Shown in pieces: positions 33,434 through 40,990 of a DNA stretch of 64,000 nucleotides. The position numbers and the translations under genes were made by a program. Origin of the DNA: AC-32 sp038236705 (lineage in GTDB: Bacteria; Actinomycetota; Thermoleophilia; Gaiellales; Gaiellaceae); NCBI GenBank assembly GCA_038236705.1, contig JBBRZN010000002.1, positions 1-64,000 of the forward strand, in the 5' to 3' direction. Below the pieces are notes generated by a model, which made no database searches, had not been told where the DNA came from, and saw only the letters and a list, made by a program, of their open reading frames with translations. Within the stretch, counting starts at the first letter, position 1, and every line of letters begins with the position of its first letter.

Positions 33434-34726
33434 GCGGGAGCCCGTCACCTCGACGGCCGCGTGCCGGAAACACCGGACCGCGAGCTCGAGGTCGTCCACA
33501 GCGATCCGCTCGTCGGCCGAGTGAATCAACCGTGCCGCGAGCTGCGCGTCCATCGTGCGCATCGGGAAGAACCCGTACGCCACGGTCCCGAACGCCTCGC
33601 GCAGCCAGTGGCTGTCGGTGAACCCGGCCACAGAGACGGGCAGCAGCGCAGCGTCGGGCTCGATCTCCGCGACAAAGCTCTCGACCGCGTCCCAGAGCGG
33701 GCTCTCGATCGTGGAGCGCGTGCCGCCGCGGCCCTCGATCCACTCGAACGCGTACTCACCCTCGCCGAGCAACCCGCGCAGCAGCGGCTCCACCTCCGCC
33801 TGAGACTGGCCCGGCAGCAGGCGGCAGTCGACCACGAGCTCGCAGAGGTGCGGAATCACGTTCCGGCGCTCGGAGGCCGAGACCATCGTCGGCGAGAGCG
33901 TGAGCGAGAGCAGCGGCTCGAGCAGCTCCGCCGCGGCCGGATCCACCTCGCGGGCGAGCTCGAGCGCTTCGGCAGCGCCGAGCGGCCGGCCGGCGATCGC
34001 CTCGACGAGCACGCCCGTCTCGGGACCGAGCTGCAGCTCGGGGCGGTAGGCCGCAAGCTTCTCGATCAGCGGCGCGGCCCTCACGAGCGCGTTGTCGGCG
34101 ATGCCCGGAACCGACGCGTGCCCAGCGCGCCCGTGCACTCGCAGCCGGAACGGCGAGCTCATCTTCTCCGCACTCGAGCACAGGTAGAACGGGCGCCCAA
34201 GCAGCTCGATCCGCTCGCCCGCGCCCTCGTTGAGCGCGTAGTCGGTGCGGACGGCGTCAGGGTGCTCGGTGCACAACCACGGCAGGCCGAACCCCTCGCC
34301 CACCTCCTCGTCGGCAACCGCCGTGAAGACGAGGTCGCCGGCGGGCGTGAACCCCTCGCGGGCAAGCGTCGCCAGCGCGACCGCGCTGGCCGCGACCTGG
34401 CCCTTCATGTCGAGCGCGCCGCGGCCCCAGATCTCGCCGTCGCGCAACTCGCCCGACCACGGGTCGACCTGCCACTCGGTGGGGTCGGCGACGACGGTGT
34501 CGGTGTGCGAGAGCAGCAGCAGGCTCGGCCCGTCGCCGCTACCCGGCAGGCGCGCAACCAGGTTCGCGCGCCCCGGGGTGCGCGCGTAGAACTGGTTCTC
34601 GACTCCGCTCTTGGCCAGGTAGTCGCGCAGGAGCTCGGCCGCGGCCGTCTCGTTGCCCGGCGGATTGACCGTGTCGAGCCGGATCAGCTGCTGCAGCAGC
34701 TCGCTCGCTTCGTCGCGCAGGTTCAA
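33431..34726 (-). CDS. M20 family metallopeptidase (ArgE/DapE/CPG2 type)
   Basis: 431 residues. Zinc ligands and catalytic residues are visible: SHTDTVVAD (His-x-Asp), WGRGALDMKG (bridging Asp), ADEEVGEG (catalytic and ligand Glu) and a C-terminal His in LIHSADE. A dimerisation domain lies about 190-310. TTG start at 34726 overlaps the tryptophan dioxygenase stop (TTGA). Acts on an amide or peptide; specificity unknown. Kynurenine formamidase would fit the neighbour but M20 is not that family. Confidence 0.87.
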   Translation of the reverse strand: MNLRDEASELLQQLIRLDTVNPPGNETAAAELLRDYLAKSGVENQFYARTPGRANLVARLPGSGDGPSLLLLSHTDTVVADPTEWQVDPWSGELRDGEIWGRGALDMKGQVAASAVALATLAREGFTPAGDLVFTAVADEEVGEGFGLPWLCTEHPDAVRTDYALNEGAGERIELLGRPFYLCSSAEKMSSPFRLRVHGRAGHASVPGIADNALVRAAPLIEKLAAYRPELQLGPETGVLVEAIAGRPLGAAEALELAREVDPAAAELLEPLLSLTLSPTMVSASERRNVIPHLCELVVDCRLLPGQSQAEVEPLLRGLLGEGEYAFEWIEGRGGTRSTIESPLWDAVESFVAEIEPDAALLPVSVAGFTDSHWLREAFGTVAYGFFPMRTMDAQLAARLIHSADERIAVDDLELAVRCFRHAAVEVTGSR

Positions 34727-35439
34727 CCTTCCTCGATAGACCGCTGGGTCAGGCGGTTGCGCGCACCCCAGAGCTCAGGGAAGAACCGATGCTTGATCAA
34801 ACCGCCGAGGAGCTCGACGGGCGTGCCCTGGGTGCCGACCACTTGATCTCCGATCACCCGTGCGACCACGAGGTAGTGGCGCATGCGCCAGAGAGCGATC
34901 CGCTCGTCCCAGGCGATCAGCAGCTCGGCGAGCTGGTAGAGATCCTCGTGGTCGCGCCCCTGCACGTAGAGGTCGACGATCGAGATGCCCTCGTCGCGTA
35001 AGAGCTGCGAAAACACCTGCCCGAGCTCGGGCGTAACCTTGCGGATCTCGCGGAAGCCGGGCGAGTCGAAGCCGCTGCCGTGGCCGAGCACCTTGCGGAT
35101 CTCCTGGTATTCCCACGGCGACATCTGCTCGAGCATGTCGAGCTGGCCGATCACGTACCCGACGCACTCGATCGCGCGTCGGAGAAGCCGCTCGGCCGGC
35201 GCGAGCTCGTTTTGCCCGAGCAGCCGCGTCGCCTCTTTCACCTCGGTCCAGGCGAGCTGCAACCACAGCTCCGAGGCCTGGTGCACGGTCTGGAAGAGGA
35301 GCTCGTCCCGGTGGACCTGCTCGTCCACGCGCTTCTGGAGCGACAGAAGGTCATCCGTTCGTAAATAGCGCTCGTAGTCGCTCGCGCCTTCGCCCGCGAG
35401 AACGGGCTGCGTGTAATCCTCCGCTCCGCCAGACGTCAC
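34723..35439 (-). CDS. kynA: Tryptophan 2,3-dioxygenase
   Basis: Heme enzyme opening the tryptophan indole ring to N-formylkynurenine. 238 residues, short but complete compared with about 270-300. Conserved features: YERYLRTDDLLSLQ, DELLFQTVHQASELWL (with the distal His), FRE-Arg region GHGSGFDSPGFREI, and the proximal His in WRMRHYLVVARVIG with GTQGTPV. GTG start with a TATGCT box 6 nt upstream. The kynurenine pathway can supply NAD, in keeping with the nicotinate genes nearby, but no other kyn genes are seen. Confidence 0.93.
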   Translation of the reverse strand: MTSGGAEDYTQPVLAGEGASDYERYLRTDDLLSLQKRVDEQVHRDELLFQTVHQASELWLQLAWTEVKEATRLLGQNELAPAERLLRRAIECVGYVIGQLDMLEQMSPWEYQEIRKVLGHGSGFDSPGFREIRKVTPELGQVFSQLLRDEGISIVDLYVQGRDHEDLYQLAELLIAWDERIALWRMRHYLVVARVIGDQVVGTQGTPVELLGGLIKHRFFPELWGARNRLTQRSIEEG

Positions 35440-35445
35440 GGCGGG

Positions 35446-35453
35446 AGCATACT
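35446..35453. promoter_or_regulatory. Overlapping divergent -10-like boxes for kynA and rarA
   Basis: Only 20 bp separate the two start codons. On the minus strand TATGCT (35446-35451) is 6 nt before the kynA GTG; on the plus strand CATACT (35448-35453) is 6 nt before the rarA GTG. The boxes share four base pairs, so polymerase cannot occupy both at once. Confidence 0.5.
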
Positions 35454-35459
35454 TCCCGC

Positions 35460-36728
35460 GTGAGCGACCTTTTCTCCGACGCGGCCAAGGAACGGCTCGG
35501 CGAGGCGGCGCCCCTGGCGCTGCGGCTGCGGCCGCGCACGCTCGACGAGTTCGTCGGCCAGGAGCACGTCCTCGGCGAGGGCTCGGCTCTGCGCCTGGCG
35601 ATCGCAGAGGACCGGGCCGGCTCGATGATCCTCTACGGGCCGCCCGGCACCGGGAAGACGACTCTGGCGCGCATAGTCGCCGTTTCGACCGGCTCCGCGT
35701 TCGAGGAGCTCTCGGCCGTCTCGGCCACGGTGGCCGACGTGCGCAAAGCGCTGGCCGGAGCCCGCGACCGGCTCGGCGGCTCGGGCCAGCGGACGATCCT
35801 CTTCCTCGACGAGATCCATCGCTTCAACAAGGCCCAGCAGGACGCGCTGCTCCCCGCGGTCGAGGAGGGACTGCTGACGCTGATCGGGGCGACGACCGAG
35901 AACCCGTACTTCGAGGTGAACTCGGCCTTGCTCTCGCGCTGCCAGGTCTACGAGCTCGTCCCGCTCGGGGAGGAGGAGCTCGCGCAAATCGTCGTGCGCG
36001 GCGCCGAGGCGATCGAGACGGAAGTTGACGCCGAGGTGGTCGAGCTGATCGCCCGCCGCGCCGGTGGGGACGCCCGCAACACGCTCAACATCCTCGAGCT
36101 CGCGGCGCAGACGGCGCGGACAGAGGGAGGCATGGTTGCAGCTACGCACGTCGAGGACGCCTCCCGGAAGCGCCCTCTCGTCTACGACAAGGGCGGCGAC
36201 GCCCATTACGACTTCATCTCGGCATTCATCAAATCGATGCGCGGCTCCGACCCCGACGCCTCGGTCTACTACCTCGCCGCGATGCTCGAAGCCGGCGAGG
36301 ACGCCCGCTTCATCGCGCGCCGCATGATCGTGCTCGCCTCCGAGGACATCGGCAACGCCGACCCGCGAGCGCTGCTGGTCGCCGTCGCCGCAGCGCAGGC
36401 AGTCGAGCACGTCGGCCTGCCGGAAGCGCGGCTCAACCTCTCGCAGGCCGCGATCTACCTCGCCCGCGCGCCGAAGTCGAACGCCTCCTACGTCGCGCTC
36501 AAGGAAGCGGCGGCGGACGTTCGGGAGCACGGACAGGTGCGGCCGCCGGACTCCCTGCGGGACGCGCACTACCCTGGCGCGCGCAAGCTCGGCCGCGGCG
36601 CCGGCTACGTCTACCCGCACAACGACCCGAGCGGGTTTGAGGTGGACTTCCTCCTGGAAGAGTTGAAGGGCAAGACCTACTACCGGCCGTCTGGATCGGG
36701 CGAAGAGGAGGCAGACGATGGCGATTGA
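35460..36728 (+). CDS. rarA: Replication-associated recombination protein A
   Basis: AAA+ ATPase (MgsA/WRNIP1 family) acting at stalled replication forks. 422 residues. RPRTLDEFVGQEHVLG, Walker A YGPPGTGKTTLA, Walker B FLDEIHRFNKAQQD and sensor GATTENPYFEVNSALLSR, then the family C-terminal domain with DFISAFIKSMRGSDPDAS and ARKLGRGAGYVYPHN. GTG start at 35460. Overlaps osmC by 11 bp. Confidence 0.95.
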   Translation: MSDLFSDAAKERLGEAAPLALRLRPRTLDEFVGQEHVLGEGSALRLAIAEDRAGSMILYGPPGTGKTTLARIVAVSTGSAFEELSAVSATVADVRKALAGARDRLGGSGQRTILFLDEIHRFNKAQQDALLPAVEEGLLTLIGATTENPYFEVNSALLSRCQVYELVPLGEEELAQIVVRGAEAIETEVDAEVVELIARRAGGDARNTLNILELAAQTARTEGGMVAATHVEDASRKRPLVYDKGGDAHYDFISAFIKSMRGSDPDASVYYLAAMLEAGEDARFIARRMIVLASEDIGNADPRALLVAVAAAQAVEHVGLPEARLNLSQAAIYLARAPKSNASYVALKEAAADVREHGQVRPPDSLRDAHYPGARKLGRGAGYVYPHNDPSGFEVDFLLEELKGKTYYRPSGSGEEEADDGD

Positions 36729-37155
36729 GCGGAATGCCCACGCGACGTGGGAAGGAGACCTGCGCGGCGGCTCCGGGCGCTTCGACACCGGCAGCGGCGC
36801 GATCAGCGGCCAGGAGGTCACGTACGCGTCACGGTTCGAAGAGCCCGGCGGGAAGACGAGCCCGGAGGAGCTGATCGCCGCCGCGTACGCGACCTGCTTC
36901 TCGATGTTTCTCTCCGGCGTACTGACCAAGGCCGGCCATCCGCCCACTCGGCTCGAGACGGACGCGGTGTCGTCGCTCGATCAGGCGGAGGGCGGGTTCC
37001 GCATCACCTCGATGCGACTCTCCGTGCGCGGCGAGGTGGACGGGATCGACGACGACGCCTTCCGTATCGCCGCCGAGGAAGCCAAGGAGGGCTGCCCGGT
37101 CTCGAACGCTCTCGCCGACAGCATCGAGATCACGCTTGCCGCGAAGCTCGCCTAG
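36718..37155 (+). CDS. osmC: OsmC-family peroxiredoxin
   Basis: Thiol peroxidase reducing organic hydroperoxides. 145 residues. Catalytic Cys in AAYATCFSMFLS and resolving Cys in EEAKEGCPVSNAL, the OsmC arrangement. ATG lies inside the end of rarA. The stop codon overlaps that of the convergent phosphoesterase gene. Confidence 0.92.
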   Translation: MAIERNAHATWEGDLRGGSGRFDTGSGAISGQEVTYASRFEEPGGKTSPEELIAAAYATCFSMFLSGVLTKAGHPPTRLETDAVSSLDQAEGGFRITSMRLSVRGEVDGIDDDAFRIAAEEAKEGCPVSNALADSIEITLAAKLA

Positions 37156-37825
37156 TCCGAGCCGCGCTCGATCCGTCGCGCGGCGAACTCGCCGAAGTCG
37201 GCGCCCAGCGAGCGATAGCCGGCAGCGGCTCGCTCGACGTCGTACTCCGTGCGGCGAAACTCGAACTCGCCGTCGTCGGTGCGCACGGCCCACGCGGCTC
37301 GGCGGTCACCGTCGAGCGGCATTCCGACGCTCCCGGGGTTGAGTAGAGACGTCTCGTCCGGACCCGACGCCGAAACTGCTGGTGGCTGTGGCCGAAGACG
37401 ATCATCCGGTCACGCACGGCGTCGAGCATCCGCGCCTCGTCCTCCTCCGGCTCGGGTGCGAAGGTCTCGACGTCGCTGAGCGGCGAGCCGTGCACGTAGA
37501 GCACGCGGTCGAGCTCCGCCTGCGGCGGCAAGGCGTAGAGCCACTCGACCACCTCCTCGGGAACTCCGGCCGTCAGGTACGTGTAGACCTCCATCACCTC
37601 GGGCCGGTCTTCGGGCGGCTCGCGAAGCCAGCGCTCGCCGTTGCCCCGGAGCCAGGTCGCGTCGGGGAGCTGCTTCAGCCGGTCAAGAGTCTCGAGCGGC
37701 CAGGGGCTCGGCGTGCCGTAGTCCCCGCCGAGCAGCCAGCGATCGACCCCTTGGTCCTCGGCCTCGCGGAGCACCTCACCGAGCGCCGGAAGGTTCCCGT
37801 GGATGTCGTACAGCAGGCCCAGCAC
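37152..37825 (-). pseudogene. Metallophosphoesterase (YfcE/MJ0936-like), frameshifted
   Basis: Calcineurin-like phosphoesterase. From GTG 37825 the frame shows LLYDIHGNLPAL (DxH), GGDYG (GDxxx), RGNGERW (GNxE), YVHGSPL and FGHSHQQF (GHSH). Just after, near 37350-37370, the conserved LLNPGSVGMPLDGD continues only in another frame and runs on to a TAG at 37152. The total length is one base short of a multiple of three, which fits one missing base. Either a real single-base deletion or an assembly error in a GC-rich stretch. About 224 residues when repaired. Confidence 0.8.
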
Positions 37826-37841
37826 CGGGGATAGTGTCGCG

Positions 37842-37910
37842 CGGATACGCCTGCACGTCCACGAATGGGGTGACCCCGAGGCTCCCACGCTGGTGTGCCT
37901 GCACGGGTCT
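37842..37910 (+). pseudogene. Remnant of an alpha/beta hydrolase 5' end
   Basis: One frame reads IRLHVHEWGDPEAPTLVCLHG, the typical first strands and HG oxyanion motif of alpha/beta hydrolases, then loses similarity (SPPTGAQGGLPGG...) and enters antisense arginase sequence. Only about 22 residues remain, with no clear start codon. It lies divergently beside the frameshifted phosphoesterase, so both may reflect one decayed locus. Confidence 0.55.
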
Positions 37911-37960
37911 CCGCCCACGGGCGCCCAAGGGGGACTCCCCGGGGGTTCAGAGCGCAGGTG

Positions 37961-38872
37961 TCACAAAATGCGCGCGCCGAGGGCGCTCGCGACCAGCTCG
38001 ACCGCCAGCTTCGCGGTCTGGTTCTCCCGGTCGAGGATCGGGTTGACCTCCACCACCTCGAGCGAGTGCGCGAGGCCCGACTCCGCGGCGAGCTCCATCG
38101 CGAGGTGCGCCTCGCGATAGGAGAGGCCACCGCGAACCGGCGTGCCCACACCGGGAGCCACCTCCGGGTCGAGCACGTCCATGTCGAGGCTCACGTGGAC
38201 GAACCCCGGCCCCGCGATGTGCTCGAGCGCCTCCTGCATCGCCTTCTCGACGCCAACCCGGTCGAGCTCGCTCATCGTGAACACGAGCGCGTCGAGCTGC
38301 GACAGCAGCTCCCGCTCGGGAGGATCGAGTGATCGCACGCCCAGCAGGGCGACCCGCCGCGTCTCGAGCGCCGGCAGCACGTAGGCGTCGCTCTCGAACT
38401 CCGGCCCGCCGAAGCCGAGCGCGGCCGCCAGCGGCATCCCGTGGACGTTGCCGGTCGGAGAGGTGCCAGGCCGGTTCAGGTCACCGTGCGCGTCCAGCCA
38501 GAGCACGCCGCCGGGCCCCGAAGCTCGCGCGAGACCGCCGAGGGTGCCCAGCGCGACCGAGTGGTCTCCGCCGAGCACGAGGGGCAGGAAGCCCTCCTTG
38601 ACCGCGTGCGCAACGTTGTCCGCGATCCGCTCGCAGGTCTCCTTGATCTGCGCCAGGAAGCGAACGCGCTCATCGCCGACGGCGCTCGCCTCGGGAACGG
38701 CCGTCAGCACGTCGCCCCAGTCGAGACAGCGCCGGCCGAGCTCCTCGATTCGGGGCTTGAGCCCCGCGTAGCGGATTGCCGAGGGGCCCATGTCGACCCC
38801 GCGGCGGCCTGCGCCCAGGTCGAGCCCGGCCCCGATCACCGCCACCGGTTGGAGCGTTTCTTGAGTGTTCAC
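37961..38872 (-). CDS. rocF: Arginase/agmatinase family ureohydrolase
   Basis: Mn-dependent hydrolase. 303 residues, typical of arginase. Metal ligands: GGDHSVALG (His), WLDAHGDLN (Asp-x-His-x-Asp) and SLDMDVLDPE (Asp-x-Asp). The N-terminus GAGLDLGAGRRGVDMGPSAIR and GTPVRGGLSYREAHL favour arginase over agmatinase. GTG at 38872 is preceded by a TAGCCT box 7 nt upstream. No other arginine-catabolic gene is adjacent. Confidence 0.9.
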   Translation of the reverse strand: MNTQETLQPVAVIGAGLDLGAGRRGVDMGPSAIRYAGLKPRIEELGRRCLDWGDVLTAVPEASAVGDERVRFLAQIKETCERIADNVAHAVKEGFLPLVLGGDHSVALGTLGGLARASGPGGVLWLDAHGDLNRPGTSPTGNVHGMPLAAALGFGGPEFESDAYVLPALETRRVALLGVRSLDPPERELLSQLDALVFTMSELDRVGVEKAMQEALEHIAGPGFVHVSLDMDVLDPEVAPGVGTPVRGGLSYREAHLAMELAAESGLAHSLEVVEVNPILDRENQTAKLAVELVASALGARIL

Positions 38873-38879
38873 GTCGGGA

Positions 38880-38885
38880 AGGCTA
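38880..38885 (-). promoter_or_regulatory. -10-like box of the arginase gene (leaderless)
   Basis: TAGCCT on the minus strand, 7 nt before GTG 38872. Confidence 0.45.
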
Positions 38886-38933
38886 GCGTTGGCCTTTGAT
38901 GAACCACGTGCCGTCGGACGGGACCACATCCGC

Positions 38934-39293
38934 GTGTTGATCGCAGACGACGACGGCGCGTTCCTGCGCTCGCTCCACGGGCTCATCGACCGGCAGCCGG
39001 AGCTGGCCGTGGTCGGAACGGCCCTGGACGGGCTCGAGGCGATCGAGCTCGCCGACGACCTCAACCCCGACGCCGTCGTGATCGACCTGCACATGCCGTT
39101 GCTCGACGGGGTCACTGCCGCGGCGCGCCTGCGGCGCGATCGCCCGAACCTGTGCCTGATCGCGCTCACCGGCGACGATGCACCCGCGCTGCACCGGGCG
39201 GTGCGCGAGGCCGGGGCCGACGAGGTGCTGCTCAAGAGCGAGCTCGTCGGGGGTCTCGTCGAGCGGCTCGCAGCCGCGCGCGCGAAGAGCTAG
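38934..39293 (+). CDS. Receiver-only response regulator
   Basis: 119 residues forming a lone CheY-like domain: acidic IADDDG, phosphoacceptor Asp in VVIDLHMP, Thr in IALTGDD and Lys in VLLKSE. No output domain. The start is unclear: GTG 38934 cuts into the first strand (IRVLIADDD), GTG 38865 would add 23 atypical residues, and an ATG at 38899 is in a different frame. No kinase is adjacent. Confidence 0.78.
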   Translation: MLIADDDGAFLRSLHGLIDRQPELAVVGTALDGLEAIELADDLNPDAVVIDLHMPLLDGVTAAARLRRDRPNLCLIALTGDDAPALHRAVREAGADEVLLKSELVGGLVERLAAARAKS

Positions 39294-39312
39294 AGCTCGG
39301 GCGCGGCGGAAG

Positions 39313-39385
39313 TGGCGAGGGCCGGAATCGAACCGGCGACACCACGGTTTTCAGCCGTGTGCTCTACCAACTGAGCTACCTCGCC
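39313..39385 (-). tRNA. tRNA-Phe (GAA)
   Basis: 73-nt cloverleaf on the minus strand. Acceptor GGCGAGG/CCTCGCC, D arm with AGCTCAGTTGGTAGAGC, anticodon stem CACGG/CCGTG enclosing CTGAAAA (anticodon GAA), T arm with GGTTCGATTCC. Discriminator A; the CCA end is not encoded. Confidence 0.96.
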
Positions 39386-39421
39386 GCGGTCGCCTAGTCT
39401 AGCCATGCCGCGCGCAAAGGA

Positions 39422-39460
39422 AGGACGTCCGGGCCGGTGTGACCGCGCCGCGAACGTCCT
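39422..39460. terminator. Hairpin downstream of the methyltransferase gene
   Basis: Inverted repeat AGGACGT/ACGTCCT with a 25-nt GC-rich loop, 12 bp past the methyltransferase stop. On the minus strand it is followed by TCCTTTG, a weak U-tract. Lies between that gene and tRNA-Phe. Confidence 0.4.
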
Positions 39461-39472
39461 TTGGTCGGCAGC

Positions 39473-40111
39473 CTAAACCGTCTCCTGCTTGCGGGCAAGG
39501 AGCGCCGTGCCTGGCCCGGCCTGGAAATCCGCAAAATCCGAGAAACCGCGGCGCGAGAGCTCGCTGCGGAGGCGCTCAGGCGCCACCCAGATCGGCGTCT
39601 CCGGCCCCACCGAGAACGAGAAGAGAGCCCAACCCCCCGGCGCGAGCACGCGGGCGAGCTCGTCGAAGAACGGGATCATGTTCGCCAGCGTGACGAGCTC
39701 GAACGACGCATCGTCGTACGGTAGCCGCGCCGAATCGGCCTGCTCGAAGCGGACACGGTCCGCCAGCTCCGGCGGCGTCTTCCTCCGAGCCTCGGCAAGC
39801 ATCTCCTCCGCGAGGTCGGCGCCCGTCACCTGCGCCTCGGGAAAGCGGCGCGCAACCGAGAGGGCAGCCGCCCCCGTTCCCGTGCCCAGGTCGAGCGCCC
39901 GTCGCGGGAATCCGTCCACCCTCTCGAGCGCGAGCTCGAACGAACCGAGATGGGCCGGGTCGCGCATGGTGTCCCAGCTCGGCGCCAGGCGGTCGAACTG
40001 CGCGCGCAACAGGGGCCGGAACGGGCGCCAGAGCAGCGGCCACCGCACGACGGCGTCCGTGGCCAGGCGAGCGAAGCGCCGACCGAGCGTTCGCTCGAGC
40101 TCCTTCCTCAT
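39473..40111 (-). CDS. Class I SAM-dependent methyltransferase
   Basis: 212 residues. SAM motif I ALDLGTGTGAAALSVA (about 95-110), motif II GADLAEEML, and the LPYDDASFELVTLANMIPFF motif with LARVLAPGGW are typical of UbiE/Methyltransf_11 proteins. A basic/aromatic N-terminus of about 60 residues precedes the Rossmann fold. ATG overlaps the SAM-hydrolase stop by four bases. Substrate unknown. Confidence 0.82.
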   Translation of the reverse strand: MRKELERTLGRRFARLATDAVVRWPLLWRPFRPLLRAQFDRLAPSWDTMRDPAHLGSFELALERVDGFPRRALDLGTGTGAAALSVARRFPEAQVTGADLAEEMLAEARRKTPPELADRVRFEQADSARLPYDDASFELVTLANMIPFFDELARVLAPGGWALFSFSVGPETPIWVAPERLRSELSRRGFSDFADFQAGPGTALLARKQETV

Positions 40112-40914
40112 GGTGTGCGCAGGTGGATCCGCACCTCCTGCCCTGCCCCCACGCCGAACATGGCGGCCGCGCTGCCGCCGCTGATCGCGATCGCCACGTT
40201 CGCGTAGGCGTCCTCGTACAGGATGATGTCGCCTGCCCGCGCATCCGCGAAAGTGCGCGCGGCCACCGCGTAGTAGCGATCGAGCCCAATCTCGAGCTCG
40301 ACCGTTACCCCCGGGAGCACGGCTGCCTGCTCGAGGTGCGCGCGGTTGAGGTTGAGCTGGACGTTCCCGAAGTGGTCGACGTAGAGCACGACTGCCCGGA
40401 TCCGGTTCTGACCGACCTCCGGCTCCGGGACGTCGAGGCGGACGAGCGCCTGCGGATCGACGGGCGGGCCGAGCTCCTTCAAGGCGACTCCGAGCGCGAG
40501 ATGAGCCGCCGCCGGTGAGAAGAGGTCGCGGCCGTGAAAGGTGCGGGACACGGTGTCGAGCGCGTAGTCGGGGTTCGAGAGCTCATGCGCCTCCTTCACT
40601 CCACCGAGAACCTCCGTCGCCGGCATCAGGAGGCCGTTGTCGGGGCCCACGAGGTATCTCCCATCCGCCGTGCGCAGGGCGAGCGGGCGCCGGTGGCCGC
40701 CGACGCCCGGGTCGACCACCGCGAGGTGGACGCCCTCGGGCATGTACGGCAGCGTGTTGCAGAGCGCGAGCGCGCCCTGCAGCACGTGCTGCGGCGGGAT
40801 CCCGTGCGTGATGTCGATGATCTCGACCTCGGGAGCGAGCCGTTTCATCACTCCGTGGCACGTGCCCACGAAGTCGTCCTGGAGCCCGAAGTCGGACAGG
40901 AAGGTGATGACCAC
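40108..40914 (-). CDS. SAM hydroxide adenosyltransferase (DUF62 family)
   Basis: Family related to SAM chlorinase/fluorinase; most members hydrolyse S-adenosylmethionine to adenosine and methionine. 268 residues. ITFLSDFGLQDDFVG at the start, DPGVGGHRRPLALRT, YLVGPDNGLL and YVDHFGNVQLN are characteristic. GTG at 40914 lies 6 nt after a TAGGCT box. It leads a pair with the methyltransferase gene. Confidence 0.88.
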   Translation of the reverse strand: MVITFLSDFGLQDDFVGTCHGVMKRLAPEVEIIDITHGIPPQHVLQGALALCNTLPYMPEGVHLAVVDPGVGGHRRPLALRTADGRYLVGPDNGLLMPATEVLGGVKEAHELSNPDYALDTVSRTFHGRDLFSPAAAHLALGVALKELGPPVDPQALVRLDVPEPEVGQNRIRAVVLYVDHFGNVQLNLNRAHLEQAAVLPGVTVELEIGLDRYYAVAARTFADARAGDIILYEDAYANVAIAISGGSAAAMFGVGAGQEVRIHLRTP

Positions 40915-40920
40915 GGCAGG

Positions 40921-40926
40921 AGCCTA
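40921..40926 (-). promoter_or_regulatory. -10-like box of the SAM-hydrolase gene (leaderless)
   Basis: TAGGCT on the minus strand, 6 nt before GTG 40914. It sits immediately beyond the two-hairpin repeat. Confidence 0.5.
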
Positions 40927-40927
40927 A

Positions 40928-40990
40928 GGCGTCCAGCTCGGGGACGCCGACCGTAGAGGCCGTGTGGGTCCTGCCCGCGCGGCCGTCTAA
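40928..40990 (-). repeat. Copy C of the two-hairpin intergenic repeat
   Basis: 37-nt hairpin at 40954-40990 (gene-strand arms GGCCGCGCGGGC and ACCCACACGGCC, three G-U pairs in RNA) followed by a perfect stem GGCGTCC/GGACGCC (40928-40948). The first hairpin contains the hemD stop codon (TTAGACGGCC). Confidence 0.7.

Noticed and set aside
38329..38601. Plus-strand frame opposite arginase
   Set aside because: Arg/Ala shadow; arginase metal motifs are on the minus strand.
40928..40990. Classical rho-independent terminator after hemD
   Set aside because: The stems are strong but no U-run follows on the gene strand, so it is recorded as a repeat element rather than a standard terminator.
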